Source: Stereocaulon alpinum
Taxonomy: Eukaryota; Ascomycota; Lecanoromycetes; Lecanorales; Stereocaulaceae
DNA: 64,000 bases
Direction of reading: 5' to 3'
NCBI GenBank assembly: GCA_018257865.1
Contig: JAEUBA010000071.1
Location: forward strand, 1-64,000
The notes beneath the pieces are model-generated. The model ran no database searches. It had not been told where the DNA came from and saw only the letters and a program-made list of their open reading frames with translations. The position numbers were made by a program, and so were the translations under genes. Position 1 is the first letter of the stretch. Each line of letters opens with the position of its first letter. Below are positions 1 through 11,302 of this stretch, in pieces.

Positions 1-1250
1 TATTAGAGTAGAACTAGTAATAAAAACCCTAAAGATAAAGAAGCCTAAGTATAAGTAGAAGCTAAAGGCGGCGGAGCTACCGGAGTATTATAGGGCCTAT
101 TAGGGTAACGGAGATTATTATTACTAGTATTATAGAGCCTAGCAGCGAGGTTAGATAGGCGGAGTAGAATAATAAGTAAGCTAATAAGCGAAAGTTTTTA
201 GCTAGAAGGGGCGACTCTAGAAAGGTTTCTTTTACGTCTCGAGGGCCTTTAACCCCCCTAGATTTCCTAATAATATAAGAGAACACCCTTATTAGTATAT
301 ATAGATACTAGAATAGGCGTATAAATCAATCAATCAATCAATTAGAGTACTTAATAATATAACTATAAAGAATAGTTACCTATTACTATTAATAAGAGAA
401 CTTTAAGATAAACTCTAAGGTAAGAAATAGTTTACTAAGTTTAATATTCTAAGAGTATTTAACTAAATATAAATAAAGAAAGGTAATAAGTAGAAAATAG
501 CTTTCTATATAAAATAGGGTCTCTATAAATACCTTATAATATTATTTAGGTTAATAAATATACCTATAATATTTTAGGTATTTATTAATAATAAGTATCC
601 TAAAAGAATATTTAGATAACTTTATCCTAGTATATATTAATAATATACTTATATACTTAGATATATATAAGGAATATATTAAGTAAGTATAGAAGGTACT
701 AAGAAAGCTTAAGTAAGTAGGACTATACTTAAAGCTATTAAAATATAAGTTTTACTAGAAAAAAGTTAAGTTTCTAAGATTTATTATATCTAACTAAGGG
801 CTAGAGATAGATTTAGAAAAGGTAAAAAGTATAGTTAAATAGCCTATACCCTTAAATAAGAAAGAAGTATAATTATTTCTTAGTTTTACGAATTTCTATC
901 GAAAGTTTATCTATAGATATTTAAAAACTATTATACCTCTTACTAGCTTAACCTATAATAAAGTACTATTTATATAGTTAAAGGAAGTAGAGGTATCCTT
1001 TAGGACCCTTTAGAAGTAGTTCGCTTCTAGTTTAATATTATATTAGTTTAACCTAAAGTCGCCTATTCGCCTTAATACTAATACCTCCGACGGAGTAATT
1101 AGAGTAGTAATTAGCTAACTATCTACGAATAATAGCCCTAATATAGGAAAAATAGGGAAAATAGGTATTACTTATTATTAGTGTTAAAATGTAATAGGTA
1201 GAATACTTAATTATCTAGCTAAGTGCGACTATACGAGATATATATAAGGG
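1..1250 (+). mobile_element. RIP-destroyed Ty3/gypsy pol fragment (RT, RNase H)
   Basis: The stretch is very AT-rich and nearly devoid of CA and TG dinucleotides, with TAG and TAA stops throughout, as expected after RIP. Reading through the stops on the plus strand recovers a reverse transcriptase: around 630-665 the YxDD catalytic box appears as YINN (Asp to Asn, G-to-A), followed at about 770-960 by the FLxFIIS and LSFTNFYRKFI blocks and then an RNase H-like LNTNTSDG at about 1070-1095. No open frame survives, so the element is dead. The left end lies outside the window and no LTR could be delimited. Assignment to Ty3/gypsy rests on block order and motif shape. Confidence 0.8.
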
Positions 1251-2163
1251 TTAGGGCTAAGCCTTAGTTATTAATAACTAAGCCTTAGGATATCGAATAC
1301 CTAAATTTTAATACTCCTACTTAAATATAGTACGCTAAATACTAGATATATTAAATTATAGTCCGCTAAAACGACTAATTTACTATATACTAGTTATAAC
1401 TACTTTTTACCCTAAATACTTAGTATTTAGTAGGATAGTAGAGCTTATCTTTTACTACTACTACTAAAACTTTCTAGAAAAATAGTAAAATACGGTTATT
1501 TAAATTTTTATTCTAATAATTATCTTATATATACTAATTTCCTACTAATAGTTAGTTAGGTAGTATATAGGGCTAATAGATATTATAAAGTATAATAATA
1601 GCTTTAGGGATAATCTAAGTATAATTACCCTAATAGAGTTATATTTATATACGATCCTTAGGGGTACTTTTACTAGATTTAGGTAGTTACTCCTACTAAA
1701 GCTCTACCTTAGGTAATATATTCTAAGCCTAAATTATTACGGAACTCTATAAATTTATCCTTATAGAGAGGTTTAGTAAGCCTATTAGTAACTTAATACT
1801 TAATAGGTATATAGCGGAGGTCTATTATACTATTTATAACTTACTCTTAAATAAAGTAGTAGTATATATTAATATACTTACTATAAGTATAGAATTCCGG
1901 ATTCTTTATAAGAGCGATCGCGCTTTAATTATCCTTATAAATAATTACTACTTAGGGTTCCTAGCTACTAAGCTTAAGCTACCTTAGTAGGTTTTAAAGC
2001 TATACCGCTTCCTTAGACGCTAGGGTCTAACTAATATATTTAGCCTTATAGGTAGAAAGGGCTATAATAGGTTATTACTTAGATAACTAGCTAATAGCCC
2101 CGCTACCTATATTAAAGATACTATATAGGCTCTTTACTAAGAATTAATCTCGTTATAATATAA
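1251..2163 (+). mobile_element. RIP-degraded repeat, possibly a retroelement gag region
   Basis: The same CA/TG-depleted composition continues from the pol remnant. A gag-like stretch can be read on the plus strand at about 1740-2150 with many stops, but no zinc knuckle is clear. An 18-bp perfect palindrome lies at 1264-1281. The degraded sequence ends abruptly near 2163, where normal GC-rich sequence begins. It could be a second element or the next part of the same one in rearranged order. Confidence 0.5.
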
Positions 2164-3735
2164 GTTTAATATAGTAATTTACTTGTTGGTGTTGGCCCAG
2201 CCAGGTTTGGCGTCCCCCCGATCGGGCAAGGCGCGCAGGCGCAGCCCCTCGCCGCTTTCTCCAAACATAAATACGGTCCTCCCTCTTCTTCTTTCCTTCT
2301 TTCCTTCGCATCCTCTAGGTTCCCACATCGGTCCCTTGAGCACCCCTGGTCCCTGGTCGGCCTCGTCCACTCACCTTCGCGCTCGGACCTCGACCCACAC
2401 ACCACACCTGCGCTCATTCCACCGCGCCCCTGTCGAACCTGACCTGTTTACCACGATCTCGATTCTTCGTGGAGCCGGGCTTCACCCTTCTTATCGCTGA
2501 GATTAGAGACTCGATCAGGCGCGTCTGCCTGTCTACAGAGCTCTTCTCTTCCTACACTCGAACACCCTCACCTCAAGAACGCCTTCTCTTCCTCCATCTC
2601 CCTTATCAGCCTTCTCACAACTTGCTGCTACCACCGCCGTCTCCTACTGGGCTTTGGCTTTGGTCGCCTTGAGCCCCTGCCATGCAGTATGCGGGCGATC
2701 GCCGTGGCTATGGCACCAGCGCAGTGGACATGGCGTTCCCATGGCCTAGACCAATCGAAAATATGCCTCATCTTCTCCCTTAGGTTCCTGTCTGCTGCGC
2801 CGCCAACGTACGGTTGGCGCTGAACTCTTGAAAGCTGTCTGCTGACACCTACTGCATGGATCCAACCTAGGCTGATTGGACAGCTAAGCCGAGGTCAGCT
2901 CAGCTGGAGTTTCAGGCATCTGTTGGTGCTGACGTGGCAGCGGCTCGATCACGAGGACATGCATGTGCACTGCCCTGCGATGCCTGGATCGGCGATTAGG
3001 CTCCTGGAGGTGTGACGCCTCCATGTACCCTGTTACCGAGCTCTCTTCACCCCCACCAGTTACAGTGCCGTTTTCGAGCTCGTGGCGGTGATGGTCTCAG
3101 CTGTGCCGGGGCTGAGCCATGCACCATCGATGGCGAGGCGTTCTGCGAGGCAAAACGCTGGGACTATCCAGCCAGCTGTTACGTTGAGACTCGATGGGAG
3201 CCTAAGGTTAAGAAGGAGACAGGGGATAATTGGAGGTCGAGAGGCGAGATTTTGAGGAAGAGCCACCTAGACAGGGTCTTAAGACGTGGATCTCTTTCTC
3301 ACCGAGCATTGTGGAGTGGGCGGACCAGCCGATACGTTATGGTAGTCTCAGCTCGAAGATCCAAGCCGCTGCAGCTGACGTGTTCAAACTGGATGTGGAC
3401 GTTTGCAAGGGGCGCAGTGGGAATCAGGCTGCATGTGATGTCGATCGAATACGAGATCCCAGCGGCTGGAAGCTATGCCAGGGTGTGCAACTTGGTGTGA
3501 GACAAATGACTGGAGATCGGCGATCGGCGGTCTCTGAAGTGGAGGGGAAAGAGTAGGATTGAGTGGGGAAAATTGCAGTGCATGCCCTGTCAGTCTTGTG
3601 TACATATAACCCGCCTCTCCTTGTCTCACTCCAACTGGAATTTCCCTCCCAGACTCCCCAGCCAAAAAAGATCAGACTTCATCTGGATCCTCCAGTTAGC
3701 TTTTGCACTTGTGTCCTACAACAACTCTTATCAAC
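2164..3735. other. Intergenic stretch upstream of the chromodomain gene; no gene recognised
   Basis: Composition is normal for coding-rich fungal DNA and free of RIP. About 2200-2640 is pyrimidine-rich, like a fungal 5' UTR or promoter. A short possible coding start at 2682 (MQYAGDRRGYG) hits a stop after about 33 codons and is not supported further. Nothing else convincing was seen. Confidence 0.5.
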
Positions 3736-5622
3736 ATGGATTCCGTTCAATTCTATCAACCCCCAATCACGGCAGGCTTGCGCAACGACAGGCGGCCTAC
3801 AGTCTCCAATCTTCATATCCCCACAGCTTGTGGAAAGGGCAAGAAAGCAAGCGAAAGTCTCCAAGACTTTGACTTGATCCAATTTCTAGACATGACTGGG
3901 CCGCCGCCGCAGGAGTCTACAGATCCACTTCACATGCCAGCACCGAATCTCTACACGGAAAAAATTGTAGGAGGTACAGCTTCCTACCATTGATATTTGA
4001 TGGGCGCTAATCAACGACTTCAGGTCTCTCCAACATAGCCGATACTGAGGGCGGTCACGAGAATGATAATGCTCTCCCATCCCTCGAGCAATTGCTGTTC
4101 GGTGCTGGAGAAGTCCCAGAGTCGCAGCAAGCGGGATCGAATATTGAACGAGGAGTGGGAAGGTTTGACGGCGCCTTCGAACATCCCACCCTAGAAGACT
4201 GCGACAACGTTTACACTTCTGGACCGAGACAAGGTGGAGACCAGGGTGGGGATATTGACGACAGCAGCAGCGTCCACCTTAGAAGCGGCGGCTCGTCTTC
4301 TAAAAGGCAAGTTGGGAAGCAATGCTCCCTCAGCACTCCACCGACTTCTGTGGCAGACTCAGAAGCTGGGTACGACCCTTGAAACCCCGCTCGCAGATCC
4401 TAGTGCTGACAGATGGCGCCTACCTAGACGTTCCATCCTCCATGAGAAGACAGAAGACTCTATCTCTGATCCTCCTCCACTCCCTGATAACCCCCTCTCG
4501 TTGACACGCGATACACAGACCTGCTTCAAAAATACCGAGCCTCATTACTCCGGTGGGGGGAAAGAGAAAGGGGATAAAGAAGCGAGCTGCAGTACAGACA
4601 ATATCATCCCCTACTCTCTCCGATCGCCTGTTGCGATATGGAGCCCAACATACTTTATAGACGCCGAGCCTGAGACAACCACAGGCGCTACCGACATTCG
4701 AGATTCCTCCAAGCGCAAAGCAGGCAGTGCAGGTTTGGACGAGGGTGGGGAAAGTGGACACAGGTTGGAGAAGGTCCGGCGTATAGGTCAGTGCGCAGGT
4801 CCCAGTCCCTGTGGGCGTGTCTAATGACTCTCGAAAGACCCCATCATGATTGACGAGACAGATGATACCGACGATGACTTAAATGAGGTCGAATTCGCAC
4901 AGATCGGATCGCAACCTAAGCCTGGCTTTAAACGGCGTGCCTCTCCGCGAAACTTCCAGCGACGCGAGAAAACAACAAGCTCAAGTCGATCCAGTGAAGT
5001 TGGTGACACTCAAGGTGTGCTTCCCAGTGCATTTCTGACCAGCACCCGGGATTTCTTCTGACATACTTCAGATGACCCTCTCGTGGTGGAGGATAACGGA
5101 GGAAAGACTGACGAAAGTGGCGGTTCTACCAGGGCTACGAGCATGGAGTCTGAGATTGGGACCGTATACCTCCAAAGCTCCCACCCGAGGGAACAGCCAA
5201 AGACGGACGGTTGCTTGAGTCCTCCTACCACCGAACCTGCCACCTCCCTATTTAATTGTCCCATCTCTCCTAGTGTCGCATTATCCTGTGGTCCAGTTGA
5301 GCAGGCTATCAGTAGAGGTGATTGTGGAGCAGCAGCGACCGTCCATCCTCCTCACGCTATCACTGTCCCCCAACCTCTTCCCGAGCAGTATCAGGATCAA
5401 GGAAGTTCAGCATTGGATGAAGAGGAGTGGGAGATCGTAAGGATCGTTGACAAGAGACAAAGGGGAAAGGGCTATGAATACCAGGTGTGCTGGAAGAGAA
5501 CATGGCTGCGCGAATGCGAGTTAGGAAACGCACAGGAACTGCTGCGGGAATTTGAGGCCAAACGCCAGGCGCAGCGGGGAGGTAAACGGGGAAGACCGGC
5601 ATGTGCAGACAAGGGTCGGTGA
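3736..5622 (+). CDS. Chromodomain protein, five exons
   Basis: Exons are 3736-3973, 4024-4369, 4413-4786, 4838-5014 and 5072-5622. All introns are GT-AG (43-57 bp), phases agree, and the product is 561 aa. The start was chosen as the ATG after CAAC that opens the first exon. Most of the protein is low-complexity, acidic and Ser/Pro-rich with basic patches. The last ~65 residues form a chromodomain-like module: EEEWEIVRIVDKR, YEYQVCWK and an ELGNAQELLREFE helix, followed by a basic tail. Chromodomains bind methylated histone tails, and in fungi they also occur at the end of Ty3/gypsy integrases, but no integrase is present here, so a stand-alone nuclear protein is likely. The 3' end is duplicated in inverted orientation at 58427-58652. 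The partner of the long N-terminal region is unknown. Confidence 0.8.
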
Positions 5623-5711
5623 CCGTAGGTTAGTTTTGTTGTCGCAGAAGAAGTACACATGTTCTTGATTCTATCTGTAGTGATGAGAAGTTCCCAAGTT
5701 TCTATTCTGTA
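5477..5711 (+). repeat. Segment duplicated (inverted) at 58427-58652
   Basis: The end of the chromodomain exon and about 90 bp of 3' flank match the reverse complement of 58427-58652 with scattered substitutions and small indels, including the downstream block around 5660-5705. This copy is the intact parent: the other has TAG where this one has CAG. Confidence 0.85.
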
Positions 5712-6102
5712 TATCTTGCTCTACACCCCATTACTTTCTAAGACCCTTTCAAAGCAAGAAAAGAGTCATCGACGAATCTGCAGTCTGTGGTGGTCCTCGG
5801 CTTCTGTCCGTATACAACGTACCTAGAGCATGGAGAGTATCAGCAGTCAAGCTGGGATGCAAGGATGGAGACACGACATACAAATACAAGAGTGCCCATC
5901 CCCGTAGTTGTTGTCATGTCGAGTAAGAAAGAGTAATACTGTCGAGCTCCCAAATCACAATCACACAGTTGCAACAATTCAGATCCCAGCCTTCACCTCC
6001 CCCTTTCTCCACGCCTTCGTTGATATCTAGTTATCGCTGCAATAATTAGTCATCTAATGGACCGAATTTCCGCATGATGATACGACTTACTATCGCCGTC
6101 TT
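5712..6102. other. Intergenic, nothing recognised
   Basis: This is the 3' flank of the chromodomain gene and its presumed terminator region. No ORF or repeat stands out. Confidence 0.5.
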
Positions 6103-6961
6103 CTAAGCTTGTTTCAAATACTTCTCTTGAATCACAACAGTCTGTCCGCCATCTTTTGGCCTACATTCATAGAACCACCGGTTTGTTCCCGGACCAAAGA
6201 GCGGAGGATCGTTATTCCAAACAGGCTTCACGACCTCCAATTCACCTTTCGGGATGGCCCCGAATTTAGTACCTTTGGTAAAAGCGAAGCGCTAGTGTCC
6301 AGGTCAGCCTTTTCTCGTCCAAGGAGTAAAGTGTTCTCCATCATACAGCTTTTGAATCCTGTCGCGGGTGGCGGCGCCTGGACATTACTCTTTGGGAATG
6401 CTGATACACCAATGGAATCATGTTTTACAAATATTGTGGGGCAATCATTATTACGACAGGTGTGCTTTGACGGCCTTATCAGGCACTGATGTATGCAGGT
6501 TTCTATTATTTCGAGCTAGTAGGGTGAGAGTTCCGGCTTATTCTTGCTCAGGGACACCCAACTACTTGGGCGCATTACGGCGCGTCAACCCTGAAAGGAC
6601 ATCATCACCACAACTCATCGTTATTCGGTGTCACCACCTGGAGATCTCTCCTCACGCATTCAAACCAGCCTCGTCCGACGCGATTTCTCATCCGCGGAAA
6701 CCGACCCTCGAAGCGTTCGATGAGGGACCCGAGAGTCTCAGAATCAGGGTCACTTTCTTCGACGAAGCACGTCATGTGGTCGGTCCAACCCTCTGGCTCT
6801 TTAGAGGACGATGGTCTTTTAGTGAAGGTGCTGAAGGACTTCCCTACTTGCTCGCTCTGGAATTCCTCCACTCTTGCATTGTTGGTGCTTTCTGGGCTCC
6901 TTCTCTTCCCTCTCCATTCGTCTCCCCCAGGGCCTAGTGCTTTCGACGGTATACATCCCAT
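6103..6961 (-). pseudogene. Possible broken gene with a myristoylation-type N-terminus
   Basis: A 118-codon ORF on the minus strand starts at the ATG at 6961 with MGCIPSK. This is the classic arrangement for N-myristoylation on Gly2 plus palmitoylation on Cys3, implying membrane anchoring if expressed. It ends at 6605. Farther down the same strand, a well-formed coding stretch runs to a TAG at 6103 (containing GPGTNRWFYEC and VVIQEKYLKQA). Near 6280 the frame that fits this stretch differs by one base from the frame that fits the sequence just upstream, suggesting a small indel. Whether the two pieces were one spliced gene cannot be decided from the sequence. I do not recognise the family. 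Confidence 0.35.
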
Positions 6962-8415
6962 CTCCTATCTCTTATCGGATAAGCGAATAGGAGTGAGCTG
7001 CATTTGGTCAGTTATTGGCCAGGAACGGACTCAGACAAACGGACCAGATTTCTATGCTTGTGCTCGAGGAGTCGAAGAGTTCGGATCGATGACGATTGGA
7101 TGCGGAAGACTAAAGGCAAGGAGGAATCAATCTTTATGATGATGAGCGATTGAGCCAATCTCAGCTGGGGATTGTGTGGCTCTTCCGAAGCAGGAACGCT
7201 GGTTCTGCGCTGGACGACAGGATCGTTGGCTCCTCTTAGCCTGTAAGGTGAGGGATCTCTATTGATGCCCTCGTCTATTTTATAAGATCAGCTCGGCTTT
7301 CAGGTTCACTAGGATAGGTGTATCACCATTCGAAGAGAGAACGTATTAGCATCCGTATCGACGCGTTGATGTGACAGCACCTGCATGATCAACCTCAAAG
7401 GTCTGGCGTCTTTGTGGATGCGTTGATGTGATTGCGACTCCGATAAGCCATGGACGATGCAGCGAATGCCTGACAATAAGTCAAAGCTCATCCCTCTCCA
7501 CTCTCGTGACACGCCACGAGGCGACCGAGCGGTTGGTAGGCGTTTCATGGCTTTGCGCGAAAGGGAAGGAGACTCACGGATCTGTACTCTAAATCCTGCA
7601 CTTCGGAATATCAGCCGCGCAACCTAAGCCTCCTCTAGATATAGCTGCTGTCATGAGCAGGAAGACAAATTCGGGAACCAAGGCGTTCAGGGATGTCCTA
7701 CACGGGTTGAGAGAATACTGCTCAGGACGAGCATATCCGTTAGGACACGCGCTGATGTGCAAAGAAGAATCTTGCCTTTTGATCCATGTCCACACCCAGA
7801 AAATATCTGCGTCATTGCGGAAATAGGGGATCAACCCGTTCGAGAGGGAAATAAAGTCATGATTTTTGGTACTGTTGAGATCATCCTTGACGAAGAAAGA
7901 GTCATTCTGTACATTAATGATAAGCAACTCAAGATTTGTAGTGATGTAGGAAGCCGTGGCGGCCCTCTGGATAGGAGATCGAGGAAGCAAAATATATAAT
8001 GAAGTTTCGATGGTTGGTTCCTCATGATTTAGTTGGGCCTCCCAAGTCTCGAGAAGAAGACTATTAATATAGAAATATGACCCGCTTCTTAGTCTATCAA
8101 CTCAGCATCTCCATCCTCCCGAAGGTCTTCCTTCTTACATCCATGAGACTGACTACAGCCAAAAAAATTAACTTCAATCTCAATGCCTCTGGTCTCCCGC
8201 GTCTAAGTGCTGCCCCAGACACCAAACAACGACTGCCCATTCCCCATACAGTGCAGGCTCGCGTTCCAAGGAGATAATGATATTTTTTGCACGCTCAATA
8301 CGCTGACGAATATGCCGACCCGTAGGGTATCACTTTGAGGAAGACAAGGAAAGGGTGATGGTCGGTGTGCAGTGTATGTGCACTGTATTGATATAACGAT
8401 TCAAACAAAATGTGG
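6962..8415. other. Intergenic, no supported gene
   Basis: Several ORFs of 60-130 codons occur on both strands (for example 7589-7990 minus) but lack ATG starts, recognisable motifs or convincing splice partners. No RIP signature is seen here. Confidence 0.45.
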
Positions 8416-9474
8416 TTATGATTTATGCTGTATGCAACGCGGTGCTGTCGCATCGAATGGGTTGGCATGAGGATGAAATGGCCCTTGGTGACACGTCTTT
8501 TGTCGTAGCACCTGTATGTGCTCGGATGGCATGGTAGTCATACACTTAAAGGGAGGCATGTGCGGCAGGGCCTCAACTGTTTGCGGAGGTTGCCATTGCG
8601 GTGGTACGTACTCACTGGTGCGTCTCCGGGTGTTTCTGCCTCCGTTTGGAGCAGGCGTTCCCATGTCTTGATCTTGCGGCCCACCAAGCGAGGCATGTCT
8701 TCTTTGCCTTGGTGGTAGAAGCCGAGGTGGTATAGGGATGTTGTTTTGCTGTAATACACCCTGCAGGAAGTCTCGCTCTCGCTGATAGTGTTCCTTCTCC
8801 TCGGTCATTTCTTGTACTTGTGCTTCTAATTTTGAAATGTTATTTGAGGTCTCTCGCTCCCTTTCTTTGCGCCGCTGTCGGAATCGATGGGAGGCGGTGG
8901 CATTGCGCTTGCGTTTCTCGTCAGCGATTTTAGACGCAGCTTGCACGTCAACAGGTACCTGAATTGGACCTTGCTCTGTTTCGAGGGTCATCATTTGGTA
9001 TTGGCTCTGGCGCGAAGCCTCTAATGTTGGCGTGTTGAAGCCTTTCTCCCCAAATGTGAATGGTGCAGAAAAGAAGGATGGAGGCTCGCCGGTAGAGGCA
9101 ACCTGAGGAAGGGCCGAAGGTGGACTGGTGCGACGTGGAAGAGGCGAAAATGCGTGCGCGGCAGGAGCCATACTCGGAGCCATCACGGTTTCCAAGGGTA
9201 GCAGCGGACCCGATCCCACTGATGCAGACGCTTGATCTCGGGGAAGTACGAAGATTGATTGCCGCGTGTCGATGGTCGCGGTTGACAGACCAGTCGTGAT
9301 AAGACATGGCCCGTAATTTGTAATCGACCTCGGTGTCAGAGACCGTGTTAGTGGATGAGGGTATGTCTTTATCAAAGCGGGCGAAATAGATGGAAGAGCA
9401 ACATCTACATGTGAATCTTTCCTCATGGAGGTTGGAGGTTGAGATGATATTGCAGGCCCGGGCATTGCTGCCAT
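8416..9474 (-). CDS. bZIP transcription factor, possibly 5'-truncated
   Basis: An intact basic-leucine zipper follows the fungal pattern: a basic region with NATASHRFRQRRK, then a heptad coiled coil up to RERDFLQGVL. A Pro/Ser-rich N-terminal half and a basic, Arg/Pro-rich C-terminus surround it. The first in-frame ATG downstream of the last stop is at 9474 (352 aa). The open frame itself continues to 9663, where a TAA interrupts it; beyond that stop the same frame stays open and compositionally similar to about 9940 (SEDETSIPPQPNKK among others). The ancestral protein was therefore probably longer, and CAA-to-TAA is a possible cause. It should be a nuclear, sequence-specific DNA-binding dimer. 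Targets are unknown, and the short form keeps the DNA-binding domain. Confidence 0.75.
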   Translation of the reverse strand: MAAMPGPAISSQPPTSMRKDSHVDVALPSISPALIKTYPHPLTRSLTPRSITNYGPCLITTGLSTATIDTRQSIFVLPRDQASASVGSGPLLPLETVMAPSMAPAAHAFSPLPRRTSPPSALPQVASTGEPPSFFSAPFTFGEKGFNTPTLEASRQSQYQMMTLETEQGPIQVPVDVQAASKIADEKRKRNATASHRFRQRRKERERETSNNISKLEAQVQEMTEEKEHYQRERDFLQGVLQQNNIPIPPRLLPPRQRRHASLGGPQDQDMGTPAPNGGRNTRRRTSEYVPPQWQPPQTVEALPHMPPFKCMTTMPSEHIQVLRQKTCHQGPFHPHANPFDATAPRCIQHKS

Positions 9475-10131
9475 GGGTGCAGTCCGTGGAGAAGCCGTTC
9501 CCCCGCCATCGTGTTGACGACCGCTTGCACTGGTCTTGTCCCGAGATGTGGGATTAAGTAGATCCTTGACCTCAACGGGTATTGAGCGACGCGGCTCTGG
9601 TAGCGTAGACAGTAGCGGACGCGGCACGCTGTGTGGGAAGGGTGCTCGTTGAGGTACATCTTAGGGAGCCGCTGATTGGACGTCTGATTGGACCGGCGGT
9701 AGGTTTCTGGATTGGATAGGTGGGGCGTCTGAGGCTTTCTCATCTAGTGCGGACGGTTGGGGCAATGTTCGTTTCTTGTTAGGCTGAGGCGGTATAGATG
9801 TTTCATCCTCTGATTGATGATCGGTCCACCCATCGTAGAATCGATGCTGGCAGTCTAGCTCGCTGTAACCTGCCAGAGGTGAAAGTAGGGCGCGATCAGC
9901 ACGCCAAGGGTTTTTGCTTGGCGGAGGTTCGGTTTGATTACCTCATAGTCTTAACGCGTCTTTCCCAATCGAGGTGCTCCAACGTTATCACCGTCGTTTT
10001 ACTCCTCACAATCGACTGCAAACTTCTCGCCATTCAGCTTCCCACCGCCCCAAGGTTCTCGACATGGCGGTGACTGTCAAGCATAGGTTACATAGGCCAC
10101 TTGGCGTTGGTGCTCAGTAGCGAATGCAGCA
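9475..10131 (-). pseudogene. Former 5' part of the bZIP ORF, then intergenic
   Basis: From 9475 to about 9940 the minus-strand frame of the bZIP gene stays open except for one TAA at 9661-9663. Its composition (acidic, Pro/Gln-rich, with LDCQHRFYDGWTDHQ) resembles an activation-type N-terminus. No clear start was found. The remainder to 10131 shows nothing else. Confidence 0.45.
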
Positions 10132-10678
10132 GTGGTTCTACGACAAGGGACAGGCTTGAAAGCCTACTTTAAGTCTTTCATCGTTGGATATAGATATAAA
10201 GCATGATCTCTCGCACGCATTTTTAAATAAGCTTATCCCTTCTCTACTCTTCAGCAATCGTATCAACTTAACTACTAGATTTAAATAGGTTAGAGCTCCT
10301 CTTACCCTTCTACTACTTATTTAATCTTCCTAATATACTTATAGATCCTAACTTCTGTTAGAAGAGTTCTTTAATTACTAGACTTTTATAGTCCCTAATC
10401 TTAATATCCTTAGTTACCTACTATAAGTTCGTCTATAAAATCTACCCGTAGTATTCTTTAGCTAATCTATCTTAGGCTTATTATAATAGAAGAAGATATA
10501 TATCTAGTCCTTACTACTTACTTATCTAGAGTATTACTATATATACCTCGATACCCCTAGGGAAATAAACTGCAAAATCTTATTCGCAGCGGATATATAT
10601 TCGTATATGCCGACCCTACTACCAGTACCGGAAATTGGGATAATGGCAAAGACTGGGAATATCTCCGTGATAAAGACG
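10132..10678 (+). pseudogene. RIP-mutated copy of a Gti1/Pac2 (WOPR) gene start
   Basis: The segment aligns along its whole length to the reverse complement of 58867-59396. From about 10200 to 10560 nearly all differences are C-to-T or G-to-A, while the last ~110 bp (10570-10678) are almost unmutated. The start codon of the partner (ATG at 59122) is ATA here at 10423-10425. Past the mutated part the frame reads RSGYIFVYADP and then GNWDNGKDWEYL, the second half of a WOPR-like domain. A TAG sits at the same place as in the partner (CCCTAGGGA). The frame stays readable to a TAA near 10731. Non-functional. Confidence 0.8.
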
Positions 10679-10739
10679 AGCACAAGGTCGACGATCCTCC
10701 TCCAGTATACGCTGATATCTTAGGTCAATAAGCTATTAG

Positions 10740-11302
10740 AACGGCTTAAACTACAATTGGAAGGACTTTAACAAATCAGAAGCTAAACCGTTGACATTTG
10801 GCGAAGGGTAAAGATCTATATACCTATTATATCAGGTCAATCTTAGTATTTTCTTCGATGTTATCGTTGGCCATTTTTCTCAACTATGATAGTCCAATTT
10901 TATAATCAGTATAAGTCAATTCAAGCAAATGAAGTTCGAAACCAATAGAGTGTGCCTCCTTAACTCACCAGCAATTGCATATTTTTGGATATACCCTGAC
11001 CTATTGAGCATCCCCTCTTTCTTTTTGGAGCAGCTAGCGGGTTGACCGCGTATTCTAAGTTAGTTGTGTACGGCTGCGAATCGCGAAGTATTTGTAGTAT
11101 ATATATTGTAAGGCTTGGCAACACATGTCGCAGATCATGTAGCCCGAGATGGCGCCTGTAGAGCTTCATAAGTAAAATCAGAAGCAAAACCCGTTGAGCT
11201 GTTCGTGTTTTCTACCACCGTTGCTGCCGTTACGTTTTCAGTCCTCTCCTGTACCTGCAGCTCCTGCCTTTGCTGCTGGCGCGGCGTTTAGGGGTTTCTT
11301 CT
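10740..11302. other. Intergenic, nothing recognised
   Basis: Moderately AT-rich sequence between the WOPR remnant and the stop of the first DUF3723 gene. The only sizeable ORF (10960-11187 minus) has no recognisable motif. Confidence 0.5.

Noticed and set aside
7589..7990. 133-codon minus-strand ORF
   Set aside because: Begins with a non-ATG codon, overlaps a competing plus-strand frame, has no motif, and no splice partner was found.
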